A DNA stretch of 64,000 nucleotides, from contig CAWBRV010000003.1 in NCBI GenBank assembly GCA_963791225.1, positions 1,302,001 through 1,366,000 on the forward strand. Direction: 5' to 3'. The notes beneath the pieces are model-generated. The model was given only the letters and a program-made list of their open reading frames with translations, was not told where the DNA came from and searched no databases. Positions within the stretch are counted from its first letter, which is position 1, and every line of letters starts with the position of its first letter. Source of the stretch: PALSA-612 sp963791225 (GTDB lineage Bacteria > Actinomycetota > Thermoleophilia > Gaiellales > Gaiellaceae). This document shows positions 20,027 to 28,096 of the stretch, one piece after another. A program made the position numbers and the translations under genes.

Positions 20027-21419
20027 GAGCGCCTCCCCGCGGCTGAAGGGGAACTGGGGCGGCCCCAAGGCGGCGCTCGCGGCGCTGCTCGGGATCGCGC
20101 TCGCGCTGCGCGTCGTCGGGCTCCAGTACGGGCTCCCGTTCGCGACGATCCTCGACCCGGACGAGCAGAGCATCGTGCCTCGGGCCTGGCGGATGGTGCA
20201 CGGGTTCGGGCTCGATCCGCACTGGTTCGACTACCCGTCCCTCGTGCTCTACGTGCTCGCGCCCTTCCAGGCCTGGAACGGGGCGCCGTCGATCCTCACC
20301 GCCCGGATCGTGATCGTCGCCTTCGGCCTCGCGGCGGTCGCAGCCGCGTGGTGGCTCGGCCGGCGCGCGTACGGCGATCTGGCCGGCCTGGTCGGGGGAG
20401 CGTTCGTCGCGGTGCAGACGACGAGCGTCGCCTACTCGCACACTGCCGTGACCGACGTGCCGCTCGAGGCGGGGGTCGCGGCGGCGCTCGCGCTGATGGT
20501 CTCCGACCGGCTCGCGTGGGCCGGGGTCGTCGCAGGGCTCGCGACGAGCGCCAAGTACCCGGGCGTCTTCCTGCTCGTCCCGCTCGTCGTCGCCGGCTGG
20601 GGGCAGTGGAGGCGCCTCGCGACGTCGATCGGGCTCGGCGCGCTGTCGTTCGTGGCCACGAGCCCCTACCTGCTCGTCCATCCGGGCCAGGCGTGGAGCG
20701 ACGCGTCGCGCGTCCAGCGTCTCGCGCGCGACGGCTGGCTCGGGTTCGAGAACGACAGCTTCGCACTGTTCTCGTTCTCCGGCCGGTTCTGGCACACCCT
20801 CGGCCCGGCGCTGATCGTGGCGGTGGTCGGCGTCGGCGCCGCGATCGTCCTACGCAAGCGGCCCGATCTGATCCTGCTCTCCTTCGTCGCCGTCTACGCG
20901 ATCGACCTGCTCACGATCCGTGCGCACTTCGACCGGTACCTCCTGCCGCTCGTCCCGGTCATGGGCGTGTTCGCCGGCCGGCTGCGGGCGCTCGTGCCGG
21001 TGACCCTGCTCCTGCTCGTCATTCCACTGACGTATTCGATTCGCAACGACCGGACGCTGACGAAGACGGACACGCGCGTCGTCGCCGCTCACTGGATCGA
21101 TGGGCACGTGCCCGCGTCGGCCCCGATCGCCGCCGAGTCGTCGACGCCGCCGCTCGTCGGGCGCCCCGTCCTCCCGCTGCTCTTGCCCGGCCCCGGGCGG
21201 CTCTCGGACCCGAACCGCGACGTGGCGCGGCTCCGCCGCGACGGCATCGAGTACGTGCTGGTAACCGGTGCCGTCGCCGACCGCGTTCTCGCCGCGAAGT
21301 CGCACTATCCGCGCGAGGTGCGCTTCTACGATCAACTTCGACGCCAGGCGAGACGTCTCTACTATGTGAAGGCGCACGACGGCCTTGCCGGCCCCTGGGT
21401 CGCCGTCTACCGGCTGTGA
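20004..21419 (+). CDS. GT39-like membrane glycosyltransferase
   Basis: 471 aa from GTG 20004 (MAPPPKSES). Polytopic membrane protein with about ten hydrophobic segments. The first extracytoplasmic loop holds LDPDEQSIVPRAWRM, equivalent to the acidic catalytic loop of ArnT/PMT-type (GT-C) transferases. YSHTAVTDVPLEAG and HFDRYLLPLVPVMGVFAGRL are also typical. It probably transfers a sugar from a polyprenyl-phosphate donor to an extracytoplasmic acceptor. Acceptor unknown. The start lies within the preceding gene (23-nt overlap). The following lipoprotein ATG shares its first base with this stop. Confidence 0.75.
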   Translation: MAPPPKSESASPRLKGNWGGPKAALAALLGIALALRVVGLQYGLPFATILDPDEQSIVPRAWRMVHGFGLDPHWFDYPSLVLYVLAPFQAWNGAPSILTARIVIVAFGLAAVAAAWWLGRRAYGDLAGLVGGAFVAVQTTSVAYSHTAVTDVPLEAGVAAALALMVSDRLAWAGVVAGLATSAKYPGVFLLVPLVVAGWGQWRRLATSIGLGALSFVATSPYLLVHPGQAWSDASRVQRLARDGWLGFENDSFALFSFSGRFWHTLGPALIVAVVGVGAAIVLRKRPDLILLSFVAVYAIDLLTIRAHFDRYLLPLVPVMGVFAGRLRALVPVTLLLLVIPLTYSIRNDRTLTKTDTRVVAAHWIDGHVPASAPIAAESSTPPLVGRPVLPLLLPGPGRLSDPNRDVARLRRDGIEYVLVTGAVADRVLAAKSHYPREVRFYDQLRRQARRLYYVKAHDGLAGPWVAVYRL

Positions 21420-22072
21420 TGAAGAAGCTCACACTCGCAACACTTCCGCTGCTCGCCGTCGTCGTGCTGGTCGCATCCGGCTGCGGCGGCGACACCGCGA
21501 CGAGCTCGAAGGCGGCCGACCGCAAGCCCTCCGCGCCGACCTGCCCCGCCGCGTGGAAAGCCGGCTGGCAGCAGCTCGCGAACAAGATTCACGCCGCCGT
21601 CTACTGCCCGGCCTGGGTGCCGTCGCCGCTCACAGGGAAGATCAACGGCGTCGTCGACTACGGCGGAGGCGGCGGTCCCGCGGTCTCCGTCTCGAAGGAC
21701 CGCAGCTACCTCGTCAGCATGGCCTGGCAGGAGCCGGGAACGGGCGAAGTGCACGTGAACCTCCGCGGCTACCCCGGCCAGGCGAAGGTGCCGACCTGCA
21801 TCTCCGAGGACTACAACGCCGGGAAGCTGACGAAGCGGAACGTCCCGTGTTTCTCGGACGCGCGTGGCAAGGTCTCGGCGCGCGGCATCTCGGCAACCGT
21901 CTACACCGTCAACCAGGACGCCGACCTCTGGCACATCCTCTACGCGTGGCACTATCGCGGCGGGCTCTACACGGTCAGCGAGCACATCGCCGAGCCGCTC
22001 ACCTACGCCATGGTGGTCAGGAACCTGCACCACATGCTGCGCAGCCTCGTGCTCGTCCAGCCGGCCACCTGA
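21419..22072 (+). CDS. Putative lipoprotein of unknown function
   Basis: 217 aa, ATG overlapping the previous stop. Lipoprotein signal with the lipobox ASGC (Cys about residue 22), then a low-complexity linker and a domain with several cysteines (CPAAW, YCPAWVPSP, PTCISEDY, VPCFSD). That suggests disulfides or an exported fold. Repeated aromatic and beta-like segments (YLVSMAWQEPG, LWHILYAWHYRGGLYTVSEH) run to the end. No family is recognised. It sits between a GT-C transferase and a DyP-like secreted protein with 1-4 nt spacing, so the three are probably co-expressed at the envelope. Confidence 0.7.
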   Translation: MKKLTLATLPLLAVVVLVASGCGGDTATSSKAADRKPSAPTCPAAWKAGWQQLANKIHAAVYCPAWVPSPLTGKINGVVDYGGGGGPAVSVSKDRSYLVSMAWQEPGTGEVHVNLRGYPGQAKVPTCISEDYNAGKLTKRNVPCFSDARGKVSARGISATVYTVNQDADLWHILYAWHYRGGLYTVSEHIAEPLTYAMVVRNLHHMLRSLVLVQPAT

Positions 22073-22073
22073 C

Positions 22074-23489
22074 ATGCGCCTGACGAGGAAGCAACTCGTC
22101 GCCGGCGCCGGGGCCGGTGCGCTCGGTGCCGCCGGGATCTACGAGCTCGTCGACCGCCTGGCGCCGCCGCCCGCGCGCGCGGCGACGGGTCGGCAGCCGC
22201 TGCCGCCCGAGCAGCACCTCCTGCAGGGCGTTCGCGTCGTCCACGACAACGGCGTCGCGGTGCTCGTCCCGCCGCTCCACCACCAGCTCGTGACGCTCAG
22301 GCTCGTCACCGGGACGGGCGCGAAGGCGCTCGCGGGGGCGCGGCAGGAGCTCGAGCACGCGCTCGCGTCGCTCGAGGCGAAGTACGCGCCGAGCCCCTCC
22401 GGCCTCGGGATCACGGTCGGTTGGGGCCTTCCCTACTTCCACCGCTACGTCGCGAAGGCGGCCGCCCGTTTCGTCCCCGTCGACCGGCGCGCGTCGAAGG
22501 CGAAGGGCCGGCGCGTGAGCGTGCTCCAGGACGCCGTGCGGTTCCAGAGCGATCCGTCGACGACGATCCTCGAGCGGAACGACGCCGTCCTGCTCCTGCG
22601 CTCGGACCACCTCGCCACGATCCTCGCCGCGTCGACCGCGCTCGTCGACAAGCTCGACTTCTGGCGCCCGACCAGCATTCGCCGCGGCTTCGCGGGCGGC
22701 GGCTTCGACGGCGGAACGAGCCTCCCGAAACGCATGGCAACCGCAGCCGGCGTGCCCGGCGCCGAGTTCATCCCCGCCTCGTCCGAGCTCTTCCTCGGGT
22801 TCACCTCGACGCAGAAGGGCAATCTCGGGCCGGCGCGGATCGCCAACCTGGAAACGCTCGGCTACTCGGACGGCGGCCCGAACGGCTACTTCCGGCAGGG
22901 GACGTGCATGCACGTCTCGCACATCTTCGAAGACCTCCTGCAGTGGTACACGCTGTTCAGCCATTCGGAGCGCGTCGCAACGGTGTTCCGGCCGACCGTC
23001 AAGGTCAAGTCGGGCACGCTCACCGTCCGGCAGGGGCCGGCCGACGTCGCGACCGCGCGAGACAACGAGCGCGACTACCGGCGCTTCCACGCAATCGGGC
23101 ACAGCGCCTCGATCCAGAGCACCTCCCGTCTCGGCGCGGCCGTACGCGGGAAGGACGGGACGGTCTATCCGAAGGGCACGGCGATTCCGCAACGAGCCGA
23201 CTTCAACACGCTCGACAACCCGTTCTTCTGGAGCGTGCATCCCGACGCGGACGGGATGACCACCGGGGCCGCGGCCGGCGTCCACTTCGTCGTCTTCAAC
23301 CCGACGAGCGACGACTTCCACCGCAACCGCCTGGCGATGGACGGCGTCATGCCGGACGGCACGAAGCTCCCGCTCGACGCGGGCAGCCGGGGCCAGGGCA
23401 TCAACGCCGTGCTGAAGACGACGCACCGGCAGAACTTCCTCGTGCCGCCGCGCCGGCACCGCTCGTTCCCGCTTTCCGAGCTGCTGTGA
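22074..23489 (+). CDS. Secreted DyP-peroxidase-like protein
   Basis: 471 aa, ATG one base after the lipoprotein stop. The N-terminus MRLTRKQLVAGAGAGALGAAG looks like a Tat-type signal with RK in place of RR. The body resembles the DyP-type peroxidase fold: GGGFDGGTSLPKRM (compare GFxDG), FHAIGHSASIQ (candidate proximal His) and VHFVVFNPTSDDFHRNRL near the end, where DyPs have a GxxFxxFQRD-like strand. Heme binding is therefore possible but not proven from sequence. It belongs to a poorly described actinobacterial group. The stop overlaps the following methyltransferase. Confidence 0.55.
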   Translation: MRLTRKQLVAGAGAGALGAAGIYELVDRLAPPPARAATGRQPLPPEQHLLQGVRVVHDNGVAVLVPPLHHQLVTLRLVTGTGAKALAGARQELEHALASLEAKYAPSPSGLGITVGWGLPYFHRYVAKAAARFVPVDRRASKAKGRRVSVLQDAVRFQSDPSTTILERNDAVLLLRSDHLATILAASTALVDKLDFWRPTSIRRGFAGGGFDGGTSLPKRMATAAGVPGAEFIPASSELFLGFTSTQKGNLGPARIANLETLGYSDGGPNGYFRQGTCMHVSHIFEDLLQWYTLFSHSERVATVFRPTVKVKSGTLTVRQGPADVATARDNERDYRRFHAIGHSASIQSTSRLGAAVRGKDGTVYPKGTAIPQRADFNTLDNPFFWSVHPDADGMTTGAAAGVHFVVFNPTSDDFHRNRLAMDGVMPDGTKLPLDAGSRGQGINAVLKTTHRQNFLVPPRRHRSFPLSELL

Positions 23490-23965
23490 CGGACGGCGGG
23501 TCGTCGCTCCCGGCCGTGCAGGCCCTGCTGCGCGTGCTCGCGGCCGGGCGGCGTGTGGCGGAGATCGGGACGGCGTTCGGCGAGGGCGCGGCCGCGATGG
23601 CGGAGACGGCGCGCGAGGTCGTGACCGTGGAGATCGATCCGGAGCGCGTGGACGCCGCCCGCGCGCGTCTCGCCGGGCTGGCGAACGTCGAGCTCCTCGC
23701 GGGCGACTGGCACGAACTGCTGCCTCCGCGTGGGCCGTTCGAGCTGGTCTTTGCCGACGGAGGATTGCACTCGCGCGAGGACTACGAGGCGCTGCTGCCA
23801 CTCCTCGCCCAGGGCGGGCTGCTCGTCAAGGACGACCTCACGCCCGGCCGTGCAGTCGAGGGCGACCCGGTACGGGGGTTCCTGCTCGGCGACCTGCGAC
23901 TCGCGGCCGTCGAGATCCTGACGACGCCGCAGGCGGCGGCGATCGTCGCTACCCGGCTCGTCTGA
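23486..23965 (+). CDS. Small SAM-dependent methyltransferase
   Basis: 159 aa, GTG start. Class I Rossmann methyltransferase core: VAEIGTAFGEGAAAMAE (motif I), VVTVEIDPERVDAARARL (motif II), ELVFADGGLH (motif IV) and GGLLVKDDLTPG (motif VI). It resembles the O-methyltransferase family 3 (catechol OMT-like) but is about 50 residues shorter, with the substrate-capping elements missing. Substrate unknown. It is the last gene of the 19436-23965 run and converges with the DDAH-like gene across an 11-nt gap. Confidence 0.75.
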   Translation: MTDGGSSLPAVQALLRVLAAGRRVAEIGTAFGEGAAAMAETAREVVTVEIDPERVDAARARLAGLANVELLAGDWHELLPPRGPFELVFADGGLHSREDYEALLPLLAQGGLLVKDDLTPGRAVEGDPVRGFLLGDLRLAAVEILTTPQAAAIVATRLV

Positions 23966-23976
23966 TCCGGATCGAG

Positions 23977-24834
23977 CTACTGCGCGCGGAGCAGCGGCCG
24001 GGTGAGGCAGGTCGGGCCGCCGTCGCCCTTCGAGAGCTCGTCGCCCCGGTAGGCCGTGACGTCCACGCCGGCGCGTTCGAGGCGCCGCCTCGTCTCCGCG
24101 TTGCCCTCGAGGACGAGCGCGCGGCGCGGGGCAAGCGCGAGCACGTTCGAGCCCATCGTGCCGAACTCTGCGTCCGGCACCTCGACGATCCCGATCCCGC
24201 GCTCGGCGAAGAGGTGGACGAGCGCGACCGGCATCAACGGCGGGTACCCGACGACGAGGTCGCGGTCGAGCGGGCTGAACAGCGAGAGCAGGTGCATCAC
24301 CTCGCCGGGGCCGTGGAAGTGGGGGAGGTCGACGGCGATCGTCTCGACGCCGAGGATCCGTGCGAGTGCCTCGATCCCGGCCGGGTTCGTGCGATAGCCG
24401 CGGCCCACGAGGAACGTGCGCTCGTCGAGCCAGGCCGTGTCGCCGCCCTCGGCGAGGGCCGGAGCCTCGAGCCGGGCGGCTACCGGGACACCGGCGCGCT
24501 CGAGCTCTCCGGCGAGCGCCTCCACCTCGTCGGCGCGTTCGGGCTTCCCCGGCCGGAGCAGGACGGCGCCCGCGTCGGCGACGATGGCAGGGTCGAAGGT
24601 GTAGATCGCGTCGAGCGTGGTCGCCGGCCCGACCACGACCTCCGCGCCCGCCTCCGCGAGCAATCGGCAGAGCTGCTCGTGCTCGTCGGCGAGCCGGGCC
24701 GGGTCGGGCTGCGCGCGCCAGCCGAAGCGCTGCCAGTCCGACGTGTCCGCGGGTGGTCTCCGAACGAGCACCCGCCGCAGCCGCTCGAACATCGTTTGGC
24801 CGCCGTAGGCCCGGGCATCGACTGTGTCGGCCAT
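23977..24834 (-). CDS. DDAH/arginine deiminase-family amidinohydrolase
   Basis: 285 aa, ATG at 24834. Guanidino-group modifying enzyme superfamily (beta/alpha propeller), closest in length to dimethylarginine dimethylaminohydrolase. Catalytic elements: nucleophile Cys near the C-terminus in GGPTCLTRPLL; His in FHGPGEVMHLLS; acidic substrate-binding residues in YTFDPAIV and EGGDTAWLDERTFLVG. All three groups are present, so it is probably active, releasing citrulline-type products from a methylated or plain guanidine substrate. It is transcribed alone. TAGGAT stands 6 nt before the start. Confidence 0.82.
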   Translation of the reverse strand: MADTVDARAYGGQTMFERLRRVLVRRPPADTSDWQRFGWRAQPDPARLADEHEQLCRLLAEAGAEVVVGPATTLDAIYTFDPAIVADAGAVLLRPGKPERADEVEALAGELERAGVPVAARLEAPALAEGGDTAWLDERTFLVGRGYRTNPAGIEALARILGVETIAVDLPHFHGPGEVMHLLSLFSPLDRDLVVGYPPLMPVALVHLFAERGIGIVEVPDAEFGTMGSNVLALAPRRALVLEGNAETRRRLERAGVDVTAYRGDELSKGDGGPTCLTRPLLRAQ

Positions 24835-24840
24835 GCCCGG

Positions 24841-24846
24841 ATCCTA
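24841..24846 (-). promoter_or_regulatory. -10 element for the leaderless DDAH-like gene
   Basis: TAGGAT on the minus strand with 6 nt to the ATG at 24834. It is an exact leaderless arrangement. Confidence 0.5.
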
Positions 24847-24883
24847 CGGCGGCGCTGTCGAGAGGAGACCTGTGAAGCGAGCG

Positions 24884-25144
24884 CTAGGCGGCGAGGAGCT
24901 CCTGCCACGGATCGACCGTGTGGCGCGGGAGATAGGCATACGGGTGGTAGAAGGCGTCGAGCGCCGACTCGGGCGGGATGCTGAGCTCGAAGACGACGCC
25001 GGACTCGACCTCCGTCAGCTGCAACCTGAGGGAGTTGTCGCAACGGCGCCAGAGCAACGAGACCTCGATACCCGTGCCGCTCCGATGGGCGAGTTCTCGC
25101 ACGGCGGCTCGTCGGGGTGACTGTGTCTTCGTGCCTGCTTGCAT
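24884..25144 (-). CDS. Small conserved-looking protein of unknown function
   Basis: 86 aa, ATG at 25144 with a good AGAGGAG ribosome binding site 6 nt upstream. A basic N-terminus is followed by a beta-rich core (TGIEVSLLWRRCDNSLRLQLTEVESGVVFELSI) and the tail ALDAFYHPYAYLPRH. No catalytic motif and no signal peptide. Longer upstream readings run through the tRNA and are not real. It resembles many small actinobacterial proteins with a pattern of strands ending in an ALDAFxHPxAY motif, but I cannot name a family. Confidence 0.7.
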   Translation of the reverse strand: MQAGTKTQSPRRAAVRELAHRSGTGIEVSLLWRRCDNSLRLQLTEVESGVVFELSIPPESALDAFYHPYAYLPRHTVDPWQELLAA

Positions 25145-25405
25145 CGCTTTCTCCTCTTTCCGGGAGAGAGGGGAGGGATTGGTCTCTCTCTTGCTGATGA
25201 AGACGACGGACGTGTAAGGCCAGGTGAAGAAAGCGATGAAGCCCCGATTACCCGTGGATTGCGTTTGTGTTGAGTCGCACGCCGTCCATGGGCCAACATG
25301 CTGGTCGGACGTCGACCGCGTGCGGCTACGGCACGGCGCACGTGCGGTGACGGCGTGTCCACACCGAGACGGCCGGCGCCGCGATCGGCGGCGCGATGCG
25401 GCGAG
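25145..25405. other. Intergenic stretch without recognisable gene
   Basis: 261 nt between the small minus-strand gene and the tRNA. It holds the AGAGGAG ribosome binding site of the small gene at its left edge and has locally lower GC. No convincing reading frame or structured RNA was found. Confidence 0.5.
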
Positions 25406-25489
25406 TGCCGAAGGTGGGAATCGAACCCACACGCCCTTTCGGGCACCGGATTTTGAGTCCGGCGCGTCTGCCAGTTCCGCCACTTCGGC
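25406..25489 (-). tRNA. tRNA-Leu (anticodon CAA)
   Basis: 84 nt on the minus strand. Acceptor stem GCCGAAG/CTTCGGC with discriminator A. The anticodon stem CCGGA/TCCGG encloses the loop CTCAAAA, giving anticodon CAA (codon UUG). The long variable arm (GTGCCCGAAAGGGCGT) is typical of class II leucine tRNA, and the T arm is GTGGGTTCGATTCCCAC. The CCA end is not encoded. It decodes UUG, a rare leucine codon in this genome. Confidence 0.95.
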
Positions 25490-25553
25490 TTCAGAGGATC
25501 GTAGCCCCGGCTCGCGGGCGCGGCTCCTGGCCGGCCGGGGCGATGTATGCAAG

Positions 25554-25582
25554 TTGCGTCGGAACCTGGTTCGTCCCATACT
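25554..25582 (+). promoter_or_regulatory. Promoter of the branched-chain amino acid transporter
   Basis: -35 TTGCGT (25554-25559), 17-bp spacer, -10 CATACT (25577-25582). It is followed by a leader of about 40 nt containing an inverted repeat (CGTTC/GAACG, 25586-25604) and the ribosome binding site AAAGGAGG. Unlike the leaderless genes, this transcript has a normal 5' UTR. Confidence 0.5.
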
Positions 25583-25626
25583 TGCCGTTCCACAGGGCGG
25601 AACGTTCGCAACAAAGGAGGAGTGGA

Positions 25627-26943
25627 GTGAGAAAGCGGTACTTCATCGTCGGGTTGGCCGTCGCGGGGGTTGCTGCCCTCGTGATCGCAGCGGCCGGCCT
25701 GGCCAAGGTGGGCTCAAGTAAGTCCGCCACCGTGCTCCCGGCCTCGTCCTGCAGCAGCTTGCAGTACGGCGGCAACGGGAGTCCACAGTTCATCGTCGCC
25801 TCGGATCTGCCGCTGCAGGGCTCGAGCCGCGCGCAGACGATCGAGATGACGAAGGCGATCGCGTACACGTTCAAGCAGGCTGGGTACAAGGCCGGCAAGT
25901 ACACCGTCGGCTACCAGTCCTGCGACGACTCGACGGCCCAGGCCGGGAAGTGGGATCCGGCCAAGTGCTCGGCGAACGCAGGCAACTACGTCCGCGACAA
26001 GTCGGTCGTCGGTGTCATCGGCACCTTCAACTCGGGCTGTGCCGAGATCGAGGTCCCGATCACGAACCGGGCGGGCCTGCAGTACGTCAGCCCGGCCAAC
26101 ACGTACATCGGCCTGACCCACAAGCCGGCGCTTCCGGGTGAGCCCCAGAAGTACTACCCGACCGGCAAGCGCACGTACGCGCGTGTCGTCGCGGCAGACG
26201 ACTTCCAGGGCGCGGCCGACTCGATGCAGCTCAAGGCGCTCAAGGCCAAGAACGTCTACATCCTGAACGACAAGGAGGCGTACGGCTTCGGCATCGCCTC
26301 CGCCGTCCGGAACGTCATCAAGGGCAGCAATCTGGGCCTCAAGGTCGCCGGCTTCCAGGCGTGGGACCCGAAGGCCTCGAGCTACCAGGACCTCGCGACC
26401 AAGATCAAGGCCTCCGGGGCCGACGCGGTCTTCCTCGGCGGTCTCGAGTGTGAGAACGGCGGCAAGCTGATCAAGGACCTGCGCGCAGGTCTCGGAGCGA
26501 GCTTCCTGATCGAGGCTCCCGACGGCTTCAGCTCCTTCACGTCGACGATCAAGGACGCAGGCTCGGCATCGAACGGGATGTACATCTCGATCGCGGGCGA
26601 GCCGTACCAGTATCTGAACGCAGCCGGCAAGGCGTTCTCGAAGGCGTTCGGGAAGTCGATCGGCCTTCCGGCCGCCAAGGTCAACCCGTACTCGAACTAC
26701 GGCGCGACCGCCACGCTGGTCATGTTGAAGGCGATCGCGAGCTCGGGCGGCACCCGCTCGGGCGTCTCGAAGGGCGTCTACAAGCACGCCTTCGTCGGCA
26801 CGCCGATCGGCAACTTCGCGCTGAACGCGAACGGTGACACCAACGCCGGCGTGATCAGCTTCTACGTGGTCAAGGGGAACAACGCCCCCTTCCTGAAAGT
26901 GATCTCTCCGCCGACCAGCCTCGTCGCGCTGGCGTCGCCGTAG
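25627..26943 (+). CDS. Branched-chain amino acid ABC transporter, substrate-binding protein
   Basis: 438 aa from GTG 25627, chosen because AAAGGAGG ends 6 nt upstream. N-terminal signal peptide (hydrophobic residues about 6-25); no clear lipobox, so it may be anchored by the uncleaved helix or released. Periplasmic-binding type I (LivK-like) fold: FIVASDLPLQGSSRAQTIEM, VVGVIGTFNSGCAEIEVPITNRAGL, YARVVAADDFQGAADSMQL, KNVYILNDKEAYGFG. Delivers branched-chain amino acids or a similar ligand to the LivHMGF complex encoded downstream. Separated from livH by a strong hairpin. Confidence 0.9.
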   Translation: MRKRYFIVGLAVAGVAALVIAAAGLAKVGSSKSATVLPASSCSSLQYGGNGSPQFIVASDLPLQGSSRAQTIEMTKAIAYTFKQAGYKAGKYTVGYQSCDDSTAQAGKWDPAKCSANAGNYVRDKSVVGVIGTFNSGCAEIEVPITNRAGLQYVSPANTYIGLTHKPALPGEPQKYYPTGKRTYARVVAADDFQGAADSMQLKALKAKNVYILNDKEAYGFGIASAVRNVIKGSNLGLKVAGFQAWDPKASSYQDLATKIKASGADAVFLGGLECENGGKLIKDLRAGLGASFLIEAPDGFSSFTSTIKDAGSASNGMYISIAGEPYQYLNAAGKAFSKAFGKSIGLPAAKVNPYSNYGATATLVMLKAIASSGGTRSGVSKGVYKHAFVGTPIGNFALNANGDTNAGVISFYVVKGNNAPFLKVISPPTSLVALASP

Positions 26944-26966
26944 GAGGGCAGGACAGCGACGAACCA

Positions 26967-26999
26967 TCGCCGGGGGAGGAGCCGATCCTCCCCCGGCGA
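26967..26999 (+). terminator. Strong hairpin between binding protein and permease genes
   Basis: Perfect 14-bp inverted repeat, TCGCCGGGGGAGGA paired with its complement, with a 5-nt loop GCCGA, 23 nt after the binding-protein stop. It probably acts as an attenuating terminator or 3' stabiliser, giving excess binding protein over membrane components. Confidence 0.75.
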
Positions 27000-27013
27000 G
27001 TCTTGACGACACG

Positions 27014-28096
27014 ATGGCGACCCAGGCCCGCACCGAAGAGCTCGCCGTCAGGCGCTCGGCTCGAATCAACCCGATCCCGCTGATCGGGATCGCGCTCGTC
27101 GTCCTCCTGATCGTCTGGCTCATCGTCAACCTCGTCAAGACGCCGGATCAGTTCCTCTCGGCGTTCCTGATCGGCATCACGAACGGCTCCGTGTACGGGC
27201 TCGTCGCGCTTGGCTACACGCTCGTCTACGGCATCCTCGAGCTGATCAACTTCGCCCACGGCGACGTGTTCATGCTCGGGGGGATGATCGCGATCACTCT
27301 CCTGTCCGAAGTCTTCAGCCTCGACGGAAGCACCGCCGCCTACGTCGTCTGGCCCGCCATCCTGGCGTCGGGGGCGATCACCATGGCCGCCTGCGGCCTG
27401 ATCAACACGACCGTGGAGCGGATCGCCTACAAGCCCTTACGCGGGGCGCCGCGGCTCGTCCCGCTGATCACGGCGATCGCCATGTCCTTCATCCTCCAGA
27501 ACATCGCGCTGGCGTGGAAGGGCCCGAACTTCGTGCCGCTGAACACGGGTCCGAGCGGTGCGGCCGACTTTCTGCCGCAGGGGAACGTCTTCACCTTCGG
27601 TAATGGCGGCGTCTACACGTGGGCGAGCCTGATCGTCGTCCTGCTCACGATCCCAGTGCTGATTGCGCTGATGTGGCTCGTCCAGCGGACGAGACAGGGA
27701 AAGGCCATGCGGGCAACCGCGCAGGACAGGGACGCGGCGGCCATGATGGGCATCGACGTCAACCGCACGATCTCGTTCACGTTCCTGATCGCGGGCGGGC
27801 TGGCCGGCGCGGCGGGCCTCATCTACGCGGTGTACTTCACGTCCGTCAAGTTCGACCAGGGGTTCCAGCTCGGGCTGATCGCGTTCACTGCCGCCGTACT
27901 CGGGGGGATCGGGAACCTGCCCGGCGCCGTGCTCGGCGCGCTGCTGATCGGAATGATCCAGGCGTTCAACAACATCCTCACCTGGCACGCGCCCGGAAGT
28001 GACTGGACACAGTCGATCGTGTTCGCGATCCTGATCCTGATCCTCGTCTTCCGCCCCGAGGGCCTGCTCGGCGAGCACACGCCGGAGGGCGGGTAG
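27014..28096 (+). CDS. livH: Branched-chain amino acid ABC transporter permease LivH
   Basis: 360 aa, ATG start. About eight to nine membrane helices. LivH signatures: GITNGSVYGLVALGYTLVYGILELINFAHGDVFMLGG near the N-terminus, KAMRATAQDRDAAAMMGID (the EAA-like coupling loop contacting the ATPases) and AVLGGIGNLPGAVLGALLIG. The N-terminal about 35 residues plus an extra helix make it slightly longer than E. coli LivH. The stop codon directly abuts the livM GTG. Confidence 0.92.
   Translation: MATQARTEELAVRRSARINPIPLIGIALVVLLIVWLIVNLVKTPDQFLSAFLIGITNGSVYGLVALGYTLVYGILELINFAHGDVFMLGGMIAITLLSEVFSLDGSTAAYVVWPAILASGAITMAACGLINTTVERIAYKPLRGAPRLVPLITAIAMSFILQNIALAWKGPNFVPLNTGPSGAADFLPQGNVFTFGNGGVYTWASLIVVLLTIPVLIALMWLVQRTRQGKAMRATAQDRDAAAMMGIDVNRTISFTFLIAGGLAGAAGLIYAVYFTSVKFDQGFQLGLIAFTAAVLGGIGNLPGAVLGALLIGMIQAFNNILTWHAPGSDWTQSIVFAILILILVFRPEGLLGEHTPEGG

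Noticed and set aside
25384..25630. Extended start of the transporter binding protein at ATG 25396
   Set aside because: It would read through the tRNA-Leu; GTG 25627 has the proper ribosome binding site and signal peptide.
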